Part shown: in pieces, positions 7,596 through 14,867 of the stretch
Layout: every line of letters starts with the position of its first letter
Position numbering within the stretch: position 1 is the stretch's first letter
Origin: Sphaerochaeta sp. UBA5849
GTDB lineage: Bacteria > Spirochaetota > Spirochaetia > Sphaerochaetales > Sphaerochaetaceae
Reading direction: 5' to 3'
Length of the DNA stretch: 23,218 nucleotides
NCBI GenBank assembly: GCA_002432715.1
Contig: DJGJ01000048.1
Coordinates: 11,204 to 34,421, forward strand
Position numbers and translations under genes: made by a program
Notes under the pieces: model-generated
The model's input: the letters and a program-made list of their open reading frames with translations, nothing else
Databases searched by the model: none
What the model was told of the DNA's origin: nothing

Positions 7596-8369
7596 ATGAA
7601 CAAAGCAATTATCGGAGGAACAGGAGTCGGCTCGCTTCCAAACCTGCAAGGTCCCTTTGAGACGGAAACAGCGTACGGAACGGTTCAAACCTATCGTTTT
7701 TCTCTAGGCGACGAAGAGATACTTTTTTTGCCCAGGCACGGAAGCGGTCATACCACACCGCCGCATGCCATCAAGTATCGCGCCCAGATGGCCGCCCTGA
7801 AAAAAGAGGGCGTAACGCATATCTACGCACTGGCGACCAGCGGTTCCATGGACCCTTCGATCAGTGAAGGCTCGATTGTGGTGATCGAAGACTTTCTTGA
7901 CTGCACCACCAGCCGCATCAAGACATTCTTTGACGGCAGCGACCACAAGGTCGCACATGTCGACATGAGCGACCCCTACTGCAGCCATCTCAGGAGTTTG
8001 TTTGTACAGAATGCAAGGAAACTAGGTGTGGACATATACACCGGCGGGGTGTATGTGTGCACTGAAGGCCCCCGGTTCGAGGGCAAGGCTGAAATCGCCA
8101 TGCTGCAAAAGCTCGGGGGAACGCTGGTCGGCATGACCGGCATCCCGGAAGTGTTTTTGGCAAAGGAGCTTGGTCTTTGTTACGCTGCCATCGGTTTGAT
8201 CTCAAATATGGCCTCTGGAATTCGCAATGAGAACCTGGCACACATCGACCATGGACGGCGGATTTCAGAAGCGAAGGAAGCTGTCATGAAGGTCATCACT
8301 GAAGTGTTCTCCACCTCGAGCCTCGATCAAGACCATTGTGACTGCTCAAACGCAGTTCTCTATCTATAA
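7596..8369 (+). CDS. mtnP: MTAP/MTIP-type purine nucleoside phosphorylase
   Basis: This 257-residue enzyme of the trimeric purine nucleoside phosphorylase family (PNP/MTAP) cleaves a purine (methylthio)nucleoside with phosphate to free base and (methylthio)ribose-1-phosphate. The phosphate loop is GGTGVGSL (residues 7-14), with RHG at 48-50, the conserved TEGPRFEGKAE (156-166) and GMTGIPEVFLAKE (179-191). The position that in MTA phosphorylases carries the DYD-type aspartates binding adenine reads SNMASG, with Asn204. Asn there is typical of 6-oxopurine-specific PNP and methylthioinosine phosphorylase, so methylthioinosine or inosine may be the substrate. ATG 7596 is used because AGGAAAAGG lies 8 bases upstream. 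It sits 14 bases before mtnA. Confidence 0.85.
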   Translation: MNKAIIGGTGVGSLPNLQGPFETETAYGTVQTYRFSLGDEEILFLPRHGSGHTTPPHAIKYRAQMAALKKEGVTHIYALATSGSMDPSISEGSIVVIEDFLDCTTSRIKTFFDGSDHKVAHVDMSDPYCSHLRSLFVQNARKLGVDIYTGGVYVCTEGPRFEGKAEIAMLQKLGGTLVGMTGIPEVFLAKELGLCYAAIGLISNMASGIRNENLAHIDHGRRISEAKEAVMKVITEVFSTSSLDQDHCDCSNAVLYL

Positions 8370-8383
8370 AGAAGGAGATGCAG

Positions 8384-9448
8384 ATGCATACCACCATCCC
8401 AGTCAGTTTGCAGCACGATCCCGAAAGATTGGTTCTGCTCGATCAGACAAAGCTTCCCGAGAGCGAGCTGTTCTTGTATTTGGATAGCCGGGACTCAATC
8501 TATGAAGCGATCAAGAAGCTTCGGGTGCGGGGAGCCCCTGCCATCGGCATTGCGGCAGCCTACGGAATGTATGTCTGCCTTGCCCGGCAGAGCTATCCGA
8601 GCCTTGAGGCCATGGCGCATGATTTTTCCGCCTTGAAGCTCTACTTTGCCTCAAGCCGTCCGACCGCCGTCAACCTGTTCTGGGCTCTACAGCGCATGCA
8701 GAAGCGGTTTGACACAGAGTTGGCCATGGAAGGGGCAAGCCAGAGCAGCATGCTCAAGGCCTTGCTTGAAGAAAGTTCGGCCATCTTTGCCGAAGACCAG
8801 GCGATGAGCATTGCCATCGGAGAGCATGGGCTTACGCTCTTTGACAAGGATAAGCATTGGGGGGTGATGACCCACTGCAACGCAGGAGGCTTGGCTACCA
8901 GCGGCTATGGTACAGCCCTCGCCCCGCTCTATCTCGGTCATGAGCAGGGTTACTCCTTCAGCATCTATGCAAATGAGACCAGGCCGCTTTTGCAGGGCAG
9001 CCGCCTGACCGCCTACGAGCTGGCCAAAGGAGGGCTCGATGTCACCATCCTCTGTGACAACATGGCCTCCTTGGTGATGAAGGAAGGAAAAATCGATGCA
9101 GTCATCGTGGGGGCTGACCGAATCGCAGCCAATGGCGATACAGCCAACAAAATCGGCACTTCAGGTTTAGCCATCCTGGCAAAACACTACGGCATTCCTT
9201 TCTATGTAGCAGCCCCCAGCTCCACGTTCGACCTTGATACCAAGCATGGCAGCGACATTGAAATCGAACAGCGCGACGGCGAGGAAGTGGTCAACGGCTT
9301 CGGCAGGCGCACAGGGCCTATCGATGTGAACGTCTACAACCCGGCCTTCGATGTGACTGATGCTGCCTTGATCACGGCCATCATCACCGAGAAGGGCATC
9401 ATTGAGAGACCGACAACCGAGAAGGTGGCAAAGCACCTGCTTGGGTGA
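8384..9448 (+). CDS. mtnA: Methylthioribose-1-phosphate isomerase MtnA
   Basis: This 354-residue cytoplasmic enzyme of the eIF2B-like isomerase family converts 5-methylthioribose-1-phosphate to 5-methylthioribulose-1-phosphate; some relatives also take 5-deoxyribose-1-phosphate. The phosphate-binding block KLRVRGAPAIGIAAAYG is at residues 45-61. The catalytic cysteine is in MTHCNAGGLATSGYGTA (Cys165) and the catalytic aspartate in IVGADRIAANGDTANKIGT (Asp245), close to Cys160/Asp240 of the Bacillus enzyme. ATG 8384 is preferred over ATG 8378 because the AAGGAG site is too close to the latter. It directly follows the phosphorylase gene, whose sugar product it would use. Confidence 0.93.
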   Translation: MHTTIPVSLQHDPERLVLLDQTKLPESELFLYLDSRDSIYEAIKKLRVRGAPAIGIAAAYGMYVCLARQSYPSLEAMAHDFSALKLYFASSRPTAVNLFWALQRMQKRFDTELAMEGASQSSMLKALLEESSAIFAEDQAMSIAIGEHGLTLFDKDKHWGVMTHCNAGGLATSGYGTALAPLYLGHEQGYSFSIYANETRPLLQGSRLTAYELAKGGLDVTILCDNMASLVMKEGKIDAVIVGADRIAANGDTANKIGTSGLAILAKHYGIPFYVAAPSSTFDLDTKHGSDIEIEQRDGEEVVNGFGRRTGPIDVNVYNPAFDVTDAALITAIITEKGIIERPTTEKVAKHLLG

Positions 9449-9470
9449 CGTGTTGTGCATTGCAAAAGAG

Positions 9471-9491
9471 CAACCATCTTGAGGGTGGTTG
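9471..9491 (+). promoter_or_regulatory. Stem-loop between mtnA and the binding-protein gene
   Basis: CAACCATC and GGTGGTTG form an 8-base stem (one G-U pair) with a 5-base loop in the 70-base gap before the BMP gene. No T-run follows. It could act as a processing or attenuation element that sets expression of the transporter relative to the enzymes. Confidence 0.5.
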
Positions 9492-9518
9492 ATGCTATTT
9501 CTATGTAAGGAGAAGATT

Positions 9519-10643
9519 ATGAAGAGAGTTTTGGGATTCATCGCACTGGTTCTTGTCACCGGCTTGCTTTTCGCAGCAGGGTCTGCAGAATCGAAGCCAG
9601 CAGCAGCTGCAGGTTTGAACATCGCCATTATCACCACCCCCTCAGGGGTCGACGACGGCTCGTTCAACCAGGACAACTACAATGGGATTCTTGCATTTGT
9701 GAAGAATCATCCTACAGCAAAGGTAACTGCAATCCGTGAGCCCAGCGGAGACGTTGCAGCCGCCCTCAAGGCAGCGGCCGATGTAGTAGCTGAATATGAT
9801 GTATTGGTCTGCACCGGGTTCCAGTTTGCCGGAATCGGCGAACTTGCCATGGAAAACCCCGATACCAAGTTCATCCTTGTCGACACCTATCCCACCGATG
9901 CAAAGGGGAATACCGTTGAGCTTCCCAACGTATATGCCATGACCTTTGCCGAGCAGGAGTCGGGGTTCTTCGCAGGTGTTGCAGCCGCGCTTGAGACCAA
10001 GACCAACAAGGTCGCGGTAGTCAACGGGGTGGCCTACCCCTCGAACGTCAACTATCAGTACGGCTTTGAGTGCGGTGTCATCTACGCCAACAAGAAACTC
10101 GGCACCAATGCCCAGGTCGTAGAGCTTGCTTCCCGCGCCGGCACCGATGTTACGGGAGCCAATGTAGGCGGAAACTACGCAGGTTCCTTTGCCGATGAAG
10201 CAACCGGCAAGGTGATCGGCCAGCAGCTGCTCGCGCAGGGCGTCGACATCATTTTCGTTGCAGCAGGAGCTACGGGCAATGGCGTGTTCACAGCTGCAAA
10301 GGAGAGCAACGGCAGGTTGAAGGTCATCGGTTGTGACGTAGACCAGTGGGACGACGGAACGGTGGGAAGCGGCAACATCATCCTGACCAGCGTCCTGAAG
10401 GTGATGAGCCTGAACGTCGAGCGTGTGCTGAACCAGATCCAGGATGGAACCTTCAAGGGAGCAAATATGTTGCTGAAGGCTGATACCGATTCCACCGGAT
10501 TCGTGAAGAAAGCCGGTCGAAACCAGCTCTCCCCCTCCACCATCCAGAAGCTTGATGAGGCATATACCCTCGTACAGAAGGGAGTTATTGTTCCTGCATC
10601 CAACTTCGGCGGTTTCACCCCCGAGCAGTTCCAGGTAAACTAA
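9519..10643 (+). CDS. BMP-family nucleoside-type substrate-binding protein
   Basis: This 374-residue periplasmic binding protein belongs to the BMP/PnrA (TmpC) family, whose characterised members bind purine or pyrimidine nucleosides. ATG 9519 follows the ribosome site TAAGGAGAA and opens a signal peptide, MKRVLGFIALVLVTGLLFAA, then GSAESKP. There is no lipobox cysteine, unlike Treponema PnrA. Typical family blocks are DDGSFNQDNYNGI near residue 44, MTFAEQESGFFAGVAA, VNGVAYPSNVNYQYGFECGV and IIFVAAGATGNGVFTAAKE. It lies between the MtnP/MtnA enzymes and its ABC partners, flanked by stem-loops on both sides. The ligand is inferred to be the nucleoside that the upstream phosphorylase cleaves. 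Confidence 0.9.
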   Translation: MKRVLGFIALVLVTGLLFAAGSAESKPAAAAGLNIAIITTPSGVDDGSFNQDNYNGILAFVKNHPTAKVTAIREPSGDVAAALKAAADVVAEYDVLVCTGFQFAGIGELAMENPDTKFILVDTYPTDAKGNTVELPNVYAMTFAEQESGFFAGVAAALETKTNKVAVVNGVAYPSNVNYQYGFECGVIYANKKLGTNAQVVELASRAGTDVTGANVGGNYAGSFADEATGKVIGQQLLAQGVDIIFVAAGATGNGVFTAAKESNGRLKVIGCDVDQWDDGTVGSGNIILTSVLKVMSLNVERVLNQIQDGTFKGANMLLKADTDSTGFVKKAGRNQLSPSTIQKLDEAYTLVQKGVIVPASNFGGFTPEQFQVN

Positions 10644-10658
10644 GAAAACCAGTGATAC

Positions 10659-10684
10659 ACCCGTGCCTTTGCAGGGGCACGGGT
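10659..10684 (+). promoter_or_regulatory. Stem-loop between binding-protein and ATPase genes
   Basis: A perfect 9-base inverted repeat (ACCCGTGCC, 8-base loop, GGCACGGGT) begins 15 bases after the binding-protein stop. A short CCTTAT follows instead of a T-tract. It is well placed to shield the abundant binding-protein message or partly terminate transcription before the ATPase and permease genes. It parallels the potD-potA element. Confidence 0.65.
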
Positions 10685-10709
10685 CCTTATCGCAAAGAGG
10701 CATATCGAC

Positions 10710-12248
10710 GTGGAAAACCTCGTAGAATTTCGGCATATCACCAAACGATTTCCCGGCATTGTTGCGAATGATGACATCTCCCTATCGGTACGCAAGGGCG
10801 AGATTCTTGCCATCCTTGGCGAGAATGGAGCGGGAAAAAGCACGCTGATGAGCATGCTGTTCGGCATGTACAGCCCTGATGAGGGTGAGATTTTCGTGCG
10901 CGGCAAACAAGAAGAGATCTCAAGCCCCCTGGTGGCCAACTCTCTGAACATCGGGATGGTCCACCAGCATTTCATGCTTGTGGAAAACCAAACCATTACA
11001 GAGAACATCATCATGGGCATCGAGCCGAAGAAACGCAAATTCGGCTTGTTTCCCGTTGTAGATCTCGAAGCTTCCCACAAGAAGGTGCATCAGCTCTCCC
11101 TTCACTATCAACTGGAGGTCAATCCGAGGGACAAGATCGAGGATGTGCCGGTCTCAACCCGTCAGCGGGTTGAGATTCTGAAGATGCTCTATCGTAATGC
11201 CGAGATTTTGATTTTTGATGAACCGACTGCGGTCCTGACACCACAGGAGATTGAATCACTGCTTCGAACCATCAAGGCTCTGCGTGACGGCGGAAAGACC
11301 ATCATCCTTATCACCCACAAACTCGATGAGATCAAGAGAATCGCCGACCGTTGCGCAATTCTCTGTAAAGGAAAGCTGGTCGATGTCCTGGATGTCGCCA
11401 CCACCTCGGTTCAGCACATGTCAGCCTTGATGGTCGGCCGTGATGTCTCACTTACCTTGGAAAAAGAGGAGCATGAGAGAGGAGCCGAAGTCTTGAGGGT
11501 GGACAAGCTGCTCGTGGTATCGCCAGACCACATCTGCTTGGTCGATTCTGTGAGCTTCAGCGTACATGAAGGTGAAATCCTGGCGATAGCCGGCGTTTCC
11601 GGCAACGGCCAGGTGGAAATTGCCGATGCGATTGCCGGCCTGATCCCGATCAAGAGCGGGAAAATCATGCTCTCAGGCACCGATATCACCAATGTCCCTG
11701 TTCGTAAGCGCATCGAGACGGGGATGGGCTACATCCCCGAAGATCGTCATGCCGTCGGCCTGATCCTCGACTTCCCCCTGCGGGAAAACCTCTGCCTGAA
11801 ACGGTATTACCGTCCGCCCTACAGCAATGAACGGGGAATATTGCAGAATGAGGCGATGGCCGAGTTGGGCAGGTCGCTGATCGAGGAGTTCGATATCAGG
11901 ACCAGCAAGGGAAACGACACCCTGGTGCGGAGCATGAGCGGGGGCAACCAGCAGAAGGCGATCATTGCCCGGGAGATCAATCTCGATTCCAAGCTGATCA
12001 TATTCGTCCAACCCACCCGCGGCTTGGATGTGGGGGCCATTGAGTCGATCCACCTGCGCATCAACAAGCTGCGCAGCGAAGGAAAAGCCATTCTGCTGAT
12101 CTCATTGGAACTCGATGAGATCATGCAACTGGCCGATACCATTTTGGTCATGTACAACGGCAAGGTGCAGACCATCAAGAAAGCGAATGAACTGACAAAA
12201 CTTCAGGTCGGTGAATATATGATGGGGGTGCATGTTGAAAAGAACTAG
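10710..12248 (+). CDS. Nucleoside/simple-sugar ABC transporter ATPase, two NBDs
   Basis: This 512-residue fused double ATPase of the RbsA/NupO (YufO) type energises the two permeases that follow. NBD1 has a full Walker A GENGAGKST (37-45) and Walker B ILIFDEPTAVLTPQE (166-180). Its signature region reads VPVSTRQRVEILKML, more degenerate than the family's usual LSVGQQQRVEI. NBD2 has a non-canonical P-loop GVSGNGQVE without lysine (295-303), a good signature SMSGGNQQKAIIARE, and Walker B FVQPTRGLDVG with Gln in place of Glu; such asymmetry is normal in the family. The start is a GTG after AAAGAGG. The 3' end overlaps the next gene by 17 bases. Confidence 0.92.
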   Translation: MENLVEFRHITKRFPGIVANDDISLSVRKGEILAILGENGAGKSTLMSMLFGMYSPDEGEIFVRGKQEEISSPLVANSLNIGMVHQHFMLVENQTITENIIMGIEPKKRKFGLFPVVDLEASHKKVHQLSLHYQLEVNPRDKIEDVPVSTRQRVEILKMLYRNAEILIFDEPTAVLTPQEIESLLRTIKALRDGGKTIILITHKLDEIKRIADRCAILCKGKLVDVLDVATTSVQHMSALMVGRDVSLTLEKEEHERGAEVLRVDKLLVVSPDHICLVDSVSFSVHEGEILAIAGVSGNGQVEIADAIAGLIPIKSGKIMLSGTDITNVPVRKRIETGMGYIPEDRHAVGLILDFPLRENLCLKRYYRPPYSNERGILQNEAMAELGRSLIEEFDIRTSKGNDTLVRSMSGGNQQKAIIAREINLDSKLIIFVQPTRGLDVGAIESIHLRINKLRSEGKAILLISLELDEIMQLADTILVMYNGKVQTIKKANELTKLQVGEYMMGVHVEKN

Positions 12249-13362
12249 TCTGCTCAAGCGATTGTTCATCCTCGGTTGCGGCAAGGGCAGGCACCAACTG
12301 CTCCGCACGTCGCTGTTTTGCATTTTCCTCAGCCTGCTCGCAGGGGCCATCCTGCTTCTGTTGTTGGGCAAGAACCCCCTTGAAGCGTATACGAGCATTC
12401 TTCAGGGAGCCGGCATTCTTTCCAAGAGCCGCTATGCAGGTAGAAAGAGCCAGCTGACCGACTTCATGAGCCTGCTCAACTACACCACTCCCATGGTGTT
12501 TGCCGCCCTTTCAGTCGCCGTTGCACTGAAGTGCGGAATTTTCAATATCTGTGTCTCGGGCATCATGGTCTTTTCCGGGTTCATGGCCACCGTGCTGGTC
12601 GGATACTCCAACCTCGACCCTTTCCTTGCAAAAATTCTGGTGGTTTTGATCGGTGCCCTCTCAGGAGCACTGATCGGCATCCTGATCGGCTATCTCAAGC
12701 ATCGCTTCAATATGAACGAGGTGGTTGTGGCCATCATGCTGAATTATATCATCAGCTATGTGGTGAGCTTCTTCATCCAGACCCGGTTCATCGACCCGAT
12801 CACCCGCCAATCGGTTGCAGTCGGGCAGAATGCCCGCCTGACGCTCTTCGATCATCCGGTGGGCAATCTCAAGATGGAAATCGCCTTGGTATTCCCCCTT
12901 GCCCTGCTTGCAGTCTTTGCCATCAAGTTCATGCTCGACCGCACCCGGTTCGGCTTCGAGTTGAAGGCGGTGGGAAGCAACAGCAAGGCCAGCAAGTATG
13001 CCGGAATCCATGTAGGCAAAGCAGTGGTTTTCACCATGCTCATCAGCGGCTCATTGGCAGGTCTTGCAGGGGTTTCCTACTACCTGGGAAGCAACGCCTC
13101 CATACAACCCAGGGTGCTTCCCTCCCTGGGATTCGACGCAATCGCAGTGGCCTTGCTGGGAAACACCACCCCCATAGGCAGTTTCTTTGCCTCGCTCTTG
13201 GTCATGGTTTTCGATTGCGGCACAACCTACATGTCATCACGCATGCAGGTGCTTCGCGAAATTGCCGCCTTAATCACCAGTATTTTGCTGCTCTTCAGTG
13301 CCATCGGCATCTTCTTCAGGAACCTTGCCGATCGATTCGAGCAGGAAGCAGAGGAGGTTTGA
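12232..13362 (+). CDS. Nucleoside-type ABC transporter permease 1 (NupP-like)
   Basis: This 376-residue inner-membrane permease of the branched-chain amino acid/simple sugar/BMP-type class is the larger of the two in the importer. A basic N-terminus (MLKRTSLLKRLF) precedes the first membrane segment, SLFCIFLSLLAGAILLLLLG. The class-typical blocks follow: KCGIFNICVSGIMVFSGFM, the coupling region LKAVGSNSKASKYAGIHVGK, and GFDAIAVALLGNTTPIGSFF. The gene starts inside the ATPase gene (17-base overlap) and ends 4 bases before the second permease, so the three are translationally linked. The length fits NupP/YufP-type permeases. Confidence 0.9.
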   Translation: MLKRTSLLKRLFILGCGKGRHQLLRTSLFCIFLSLLAGAILLLLLGKNPLEAYTSILQGAGILSKSRYAGRKSQLTDFMSLLNYTTPMVFAALSVAVALKCGIFNICVSGIMVFSGFMATVLVGYSNLDPFLAKILVVLIGALSGALIGILIGYLKHRFNMNEVVVAIMLNYIISYVVSFFIQTRFIDPITRQSVAVGQNARLTLFDHPVGNLKMEIALVFPLALLAVFAIKFMLDRTRFGFELKAVGSNSKASKYAGIHVGKAVVFTMLISGSLAGLAGVSYYLGSNASIQPRVLPSLGFDAIAVALLGNTTPIGSFFASLLVMVFDCGTTYMSSRMQVLREIAALITSILLLFSAIGIFFRNLADRFEQEAEEV

Positions 13363-13366
13363 ACGT

Positions 13367-14326
13367 ATGAATACCATCATCATTGAAGGGCTTTCCTTCT
13401 CGCTCCCCCTCTTCATTATTGCCATCGGCGGTATCTACAGCGAAGGAAGCGGTATCACCAACCTCGCTTTGGAAGGCTTGTTGGGCTTCGGGGCTTTCTT
13501 TGGAGGTCTCAGCTATGCAGTTCTCAGCAGGACGTTCGCCGGCGATCCCACCGTACTCATTTACGCCTCGCTGGGCTTTGCCATGATCGGCGGAGCCTTG
13601 CTTGCCCTCCTGCACGCCCTGATGTGCATCAAGTTCAAGGCAAACCAGGTTATCAGCGGCGTGGTCATCAATATGCTCAGCGTCGCCCTTACCGCTTTTT
13701 TGGCCAATCAAATCAATGCGTCATTTTTCGGACAACCTTCGAACAAGTTCTTGTTGGAAGTCTTCCCCAAGGCTACCATCCCCCTGCTCTCCAACATCCC
13801 AATTTTAGGCGCAGTGTTCACCGATTTTTATACCTTTGAATTGATTATCGTTGCAGTCGCCCTCTTCATGGCCTACCTGCTTTACAAAACACCGACGGGC
13901 ATGCATATCCGCGCATGCGGAGACAATCCCCATGCCTTGGCGGCAGCCGGCGGAAACGTGCAGAAGGTGCGCTTCTGGTCGGTCATCGCCAGCGGCGCCC
14001 TCGCAGGCCTTGGCGGCATGTGCTTTGCCTACTCGATTTCAACCACCTTCTCTCCGAACATCTACATGGGCTTCGGCTACTTGGCCATTGCCGCCTACAT
14101 TTTCGGCTCTTGGAAAATCGGACCCACCTTTCTTGCATGCATCCTGTTCGGTTTTGCCCGCAGCGGCGGGTATGTCCTGGTGCAAAAGCTCAAGTTGCCT
14201 TCGTCGTATGGCGATCTCGTCCTCACCCTGCCCTATATCGTTACCTTGGTCTTGCTGCTCTTCTTCTCCTCGACCAACAAACCGCCTCGAGCACTGGGCG
14301 AGGTGTACGACCAAGCAAAGCGTTAA
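13367..14326 (+). CDS. Nucleoside-type ABC transporter permease 2 (NupQ-like)
   Basis: This 319-residue inner-membrane permease pairs with the preceding one. ATG 13367 follows a strong GAGGAGG site overlapping the upstream stop; an earlier in-frame start at 13298 has no support. Family hallmarks are YSEGSGITNLALEGLLGFGA near residue 24, FKANQVISGVVINML, the coupling block HIRACGDNPHALAAAGGNVQ, and IAAYIFGSWKIG near the end. About eight to nine hydrophobic segments can be counted. It completes the transporter, and the operon then continues into a small gene of unknown function after 58 bases. Confidence 0.9.
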   Translation: MNTIIIEGLSFSLPLFIIAIGGIYSEGSGITNLALEGLLGFGAFFGGLSYAVLSRTFAGDPTVLIYASLGFAMIGGALLALLHALMCIKFKANQVISGVVINMLSVALTAFLANQINASFFGQPSNKFLLEVFPKATIPLLSNIPILGAVFTDFYTFELIIVAVALFMAYLLYKTPTGMHIRACGDNPHALAAAGGNVQKVRFWSVIASGALAGLGGMCFAYSISTTFSPNIYMGFGYLAIAAYIFGSWKIGPTFLACILFGFARSGGYVLVQKLKLPSSYGDLVLTLPYIVTLVLLLFFSSTNKPPRALGEVYDQAKR

Positions 14327-14384
14327 GCCGGCACTCTTGCAAGAATCGATGAGGCAGAGCATGCTGAGGCAAGGAGGGATGCGT

Positions 14385-14867
14385 ATGAACAGTGAGATAC
14401 GGCTGGATGCCATCAATGAAGCAATCGGGGAAGTGGCTACCGATATCGCCCAAGCTTATGCGGAATTCGGGGATCTGACCAGCATGTACTTGGGGCAAAC
14501 CTCCTCGACGTTGCAGTTGCGCCTGTTCAGGCCGCTAGCCTTGGAGACTTCGCTCTATCTGTGTTTTCTTCTGTCCAAGGTGGATGAAAAGTTGGCAGAC
14601 TTGGTAGGCGAGGATGCAAAGGCATATGCAATAGAACTTGGCAGACAAGCCGAGCCCTATGTCAAGGAGAGCTTGCTCGCATATGAGAAAAGCTTTGATG
14701 CTCTTGCGCTGTTCATCCAACGCTGTCAGGACATAGTAGCCGGGGATTCATTGTGGTTGAGCACCCAAAGACAGGATGCCCAACCCCGAGCATCCATCAG
14801 TGACAAAGGCTATGTAGCCATCCAAAAAGGTGCCCAGCGATTGGAAAGCCTTATGAATCTTCTCTAA
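14385..14867 (+). CDS. Conserved-looking small helical protein, function unknown
   Basis: This 160-residue soluble-looking protein is not recognised. ATG 14385 is chosen because AAGGAGGG (14371-14378) is spaced 6 bases from it but abuts the ATG at 14379. The sequence is rich in Ala, Leu and Glu with heptad-like spacing and few Gly or Pro, suggesting an all-helical fold. A hydrophobic stretch, LALETSLYLCFLLSKV, lies near residue 48. No signal peptide or catalytic motif is visible. It is the last gene of the nucleoside operon on the same strand, so a role in uptake or use of the nucleoside is possible. Its stop overlaps that of the convergent S41-like gene by 4 bases. Confidence 0.7.
   Translation: MNSEIRLDAINEAIGEVATDIAQAYAEFGDLTSMYLGQTSSTLQLRLFRPLALETSLYLCFLLSKVDEKLADLVGEDAKAYAIELGRQAEPYVKESLLAYEKSFDALALFIQRCQDIVAGDSLWLSTQRQDAQPRASISDKGYVAIQKGAQRLESLMNLL

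Noticed and set aside
9642..10736. Long minus-strand open frame of 364 codons opposite the BMP gene
   Set aside because: It is antisense to a clear BMP-family gene and results from that gene's codon bias; the Cys- and Gly-rich translation resembles no protein.
12531..13370. Plus-strand open frame of 279 codons within the first permease gene
   Set aside because: Out-of-frame shadow rich in His, Arg and Cys; the permease frame carries all the membrane segments and family motifs.
13851..14384. Upstream in-frame extension of the small helical protein
   Set aside because: It overlaps the second permease in another frame and has no ribosome site; the real start is at 14385.
14864..14867. Four-base overlap of the stop codons of two convergent genes
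   Set aside because: Common in compact bacterial genomes; not evidence of any special regulation.
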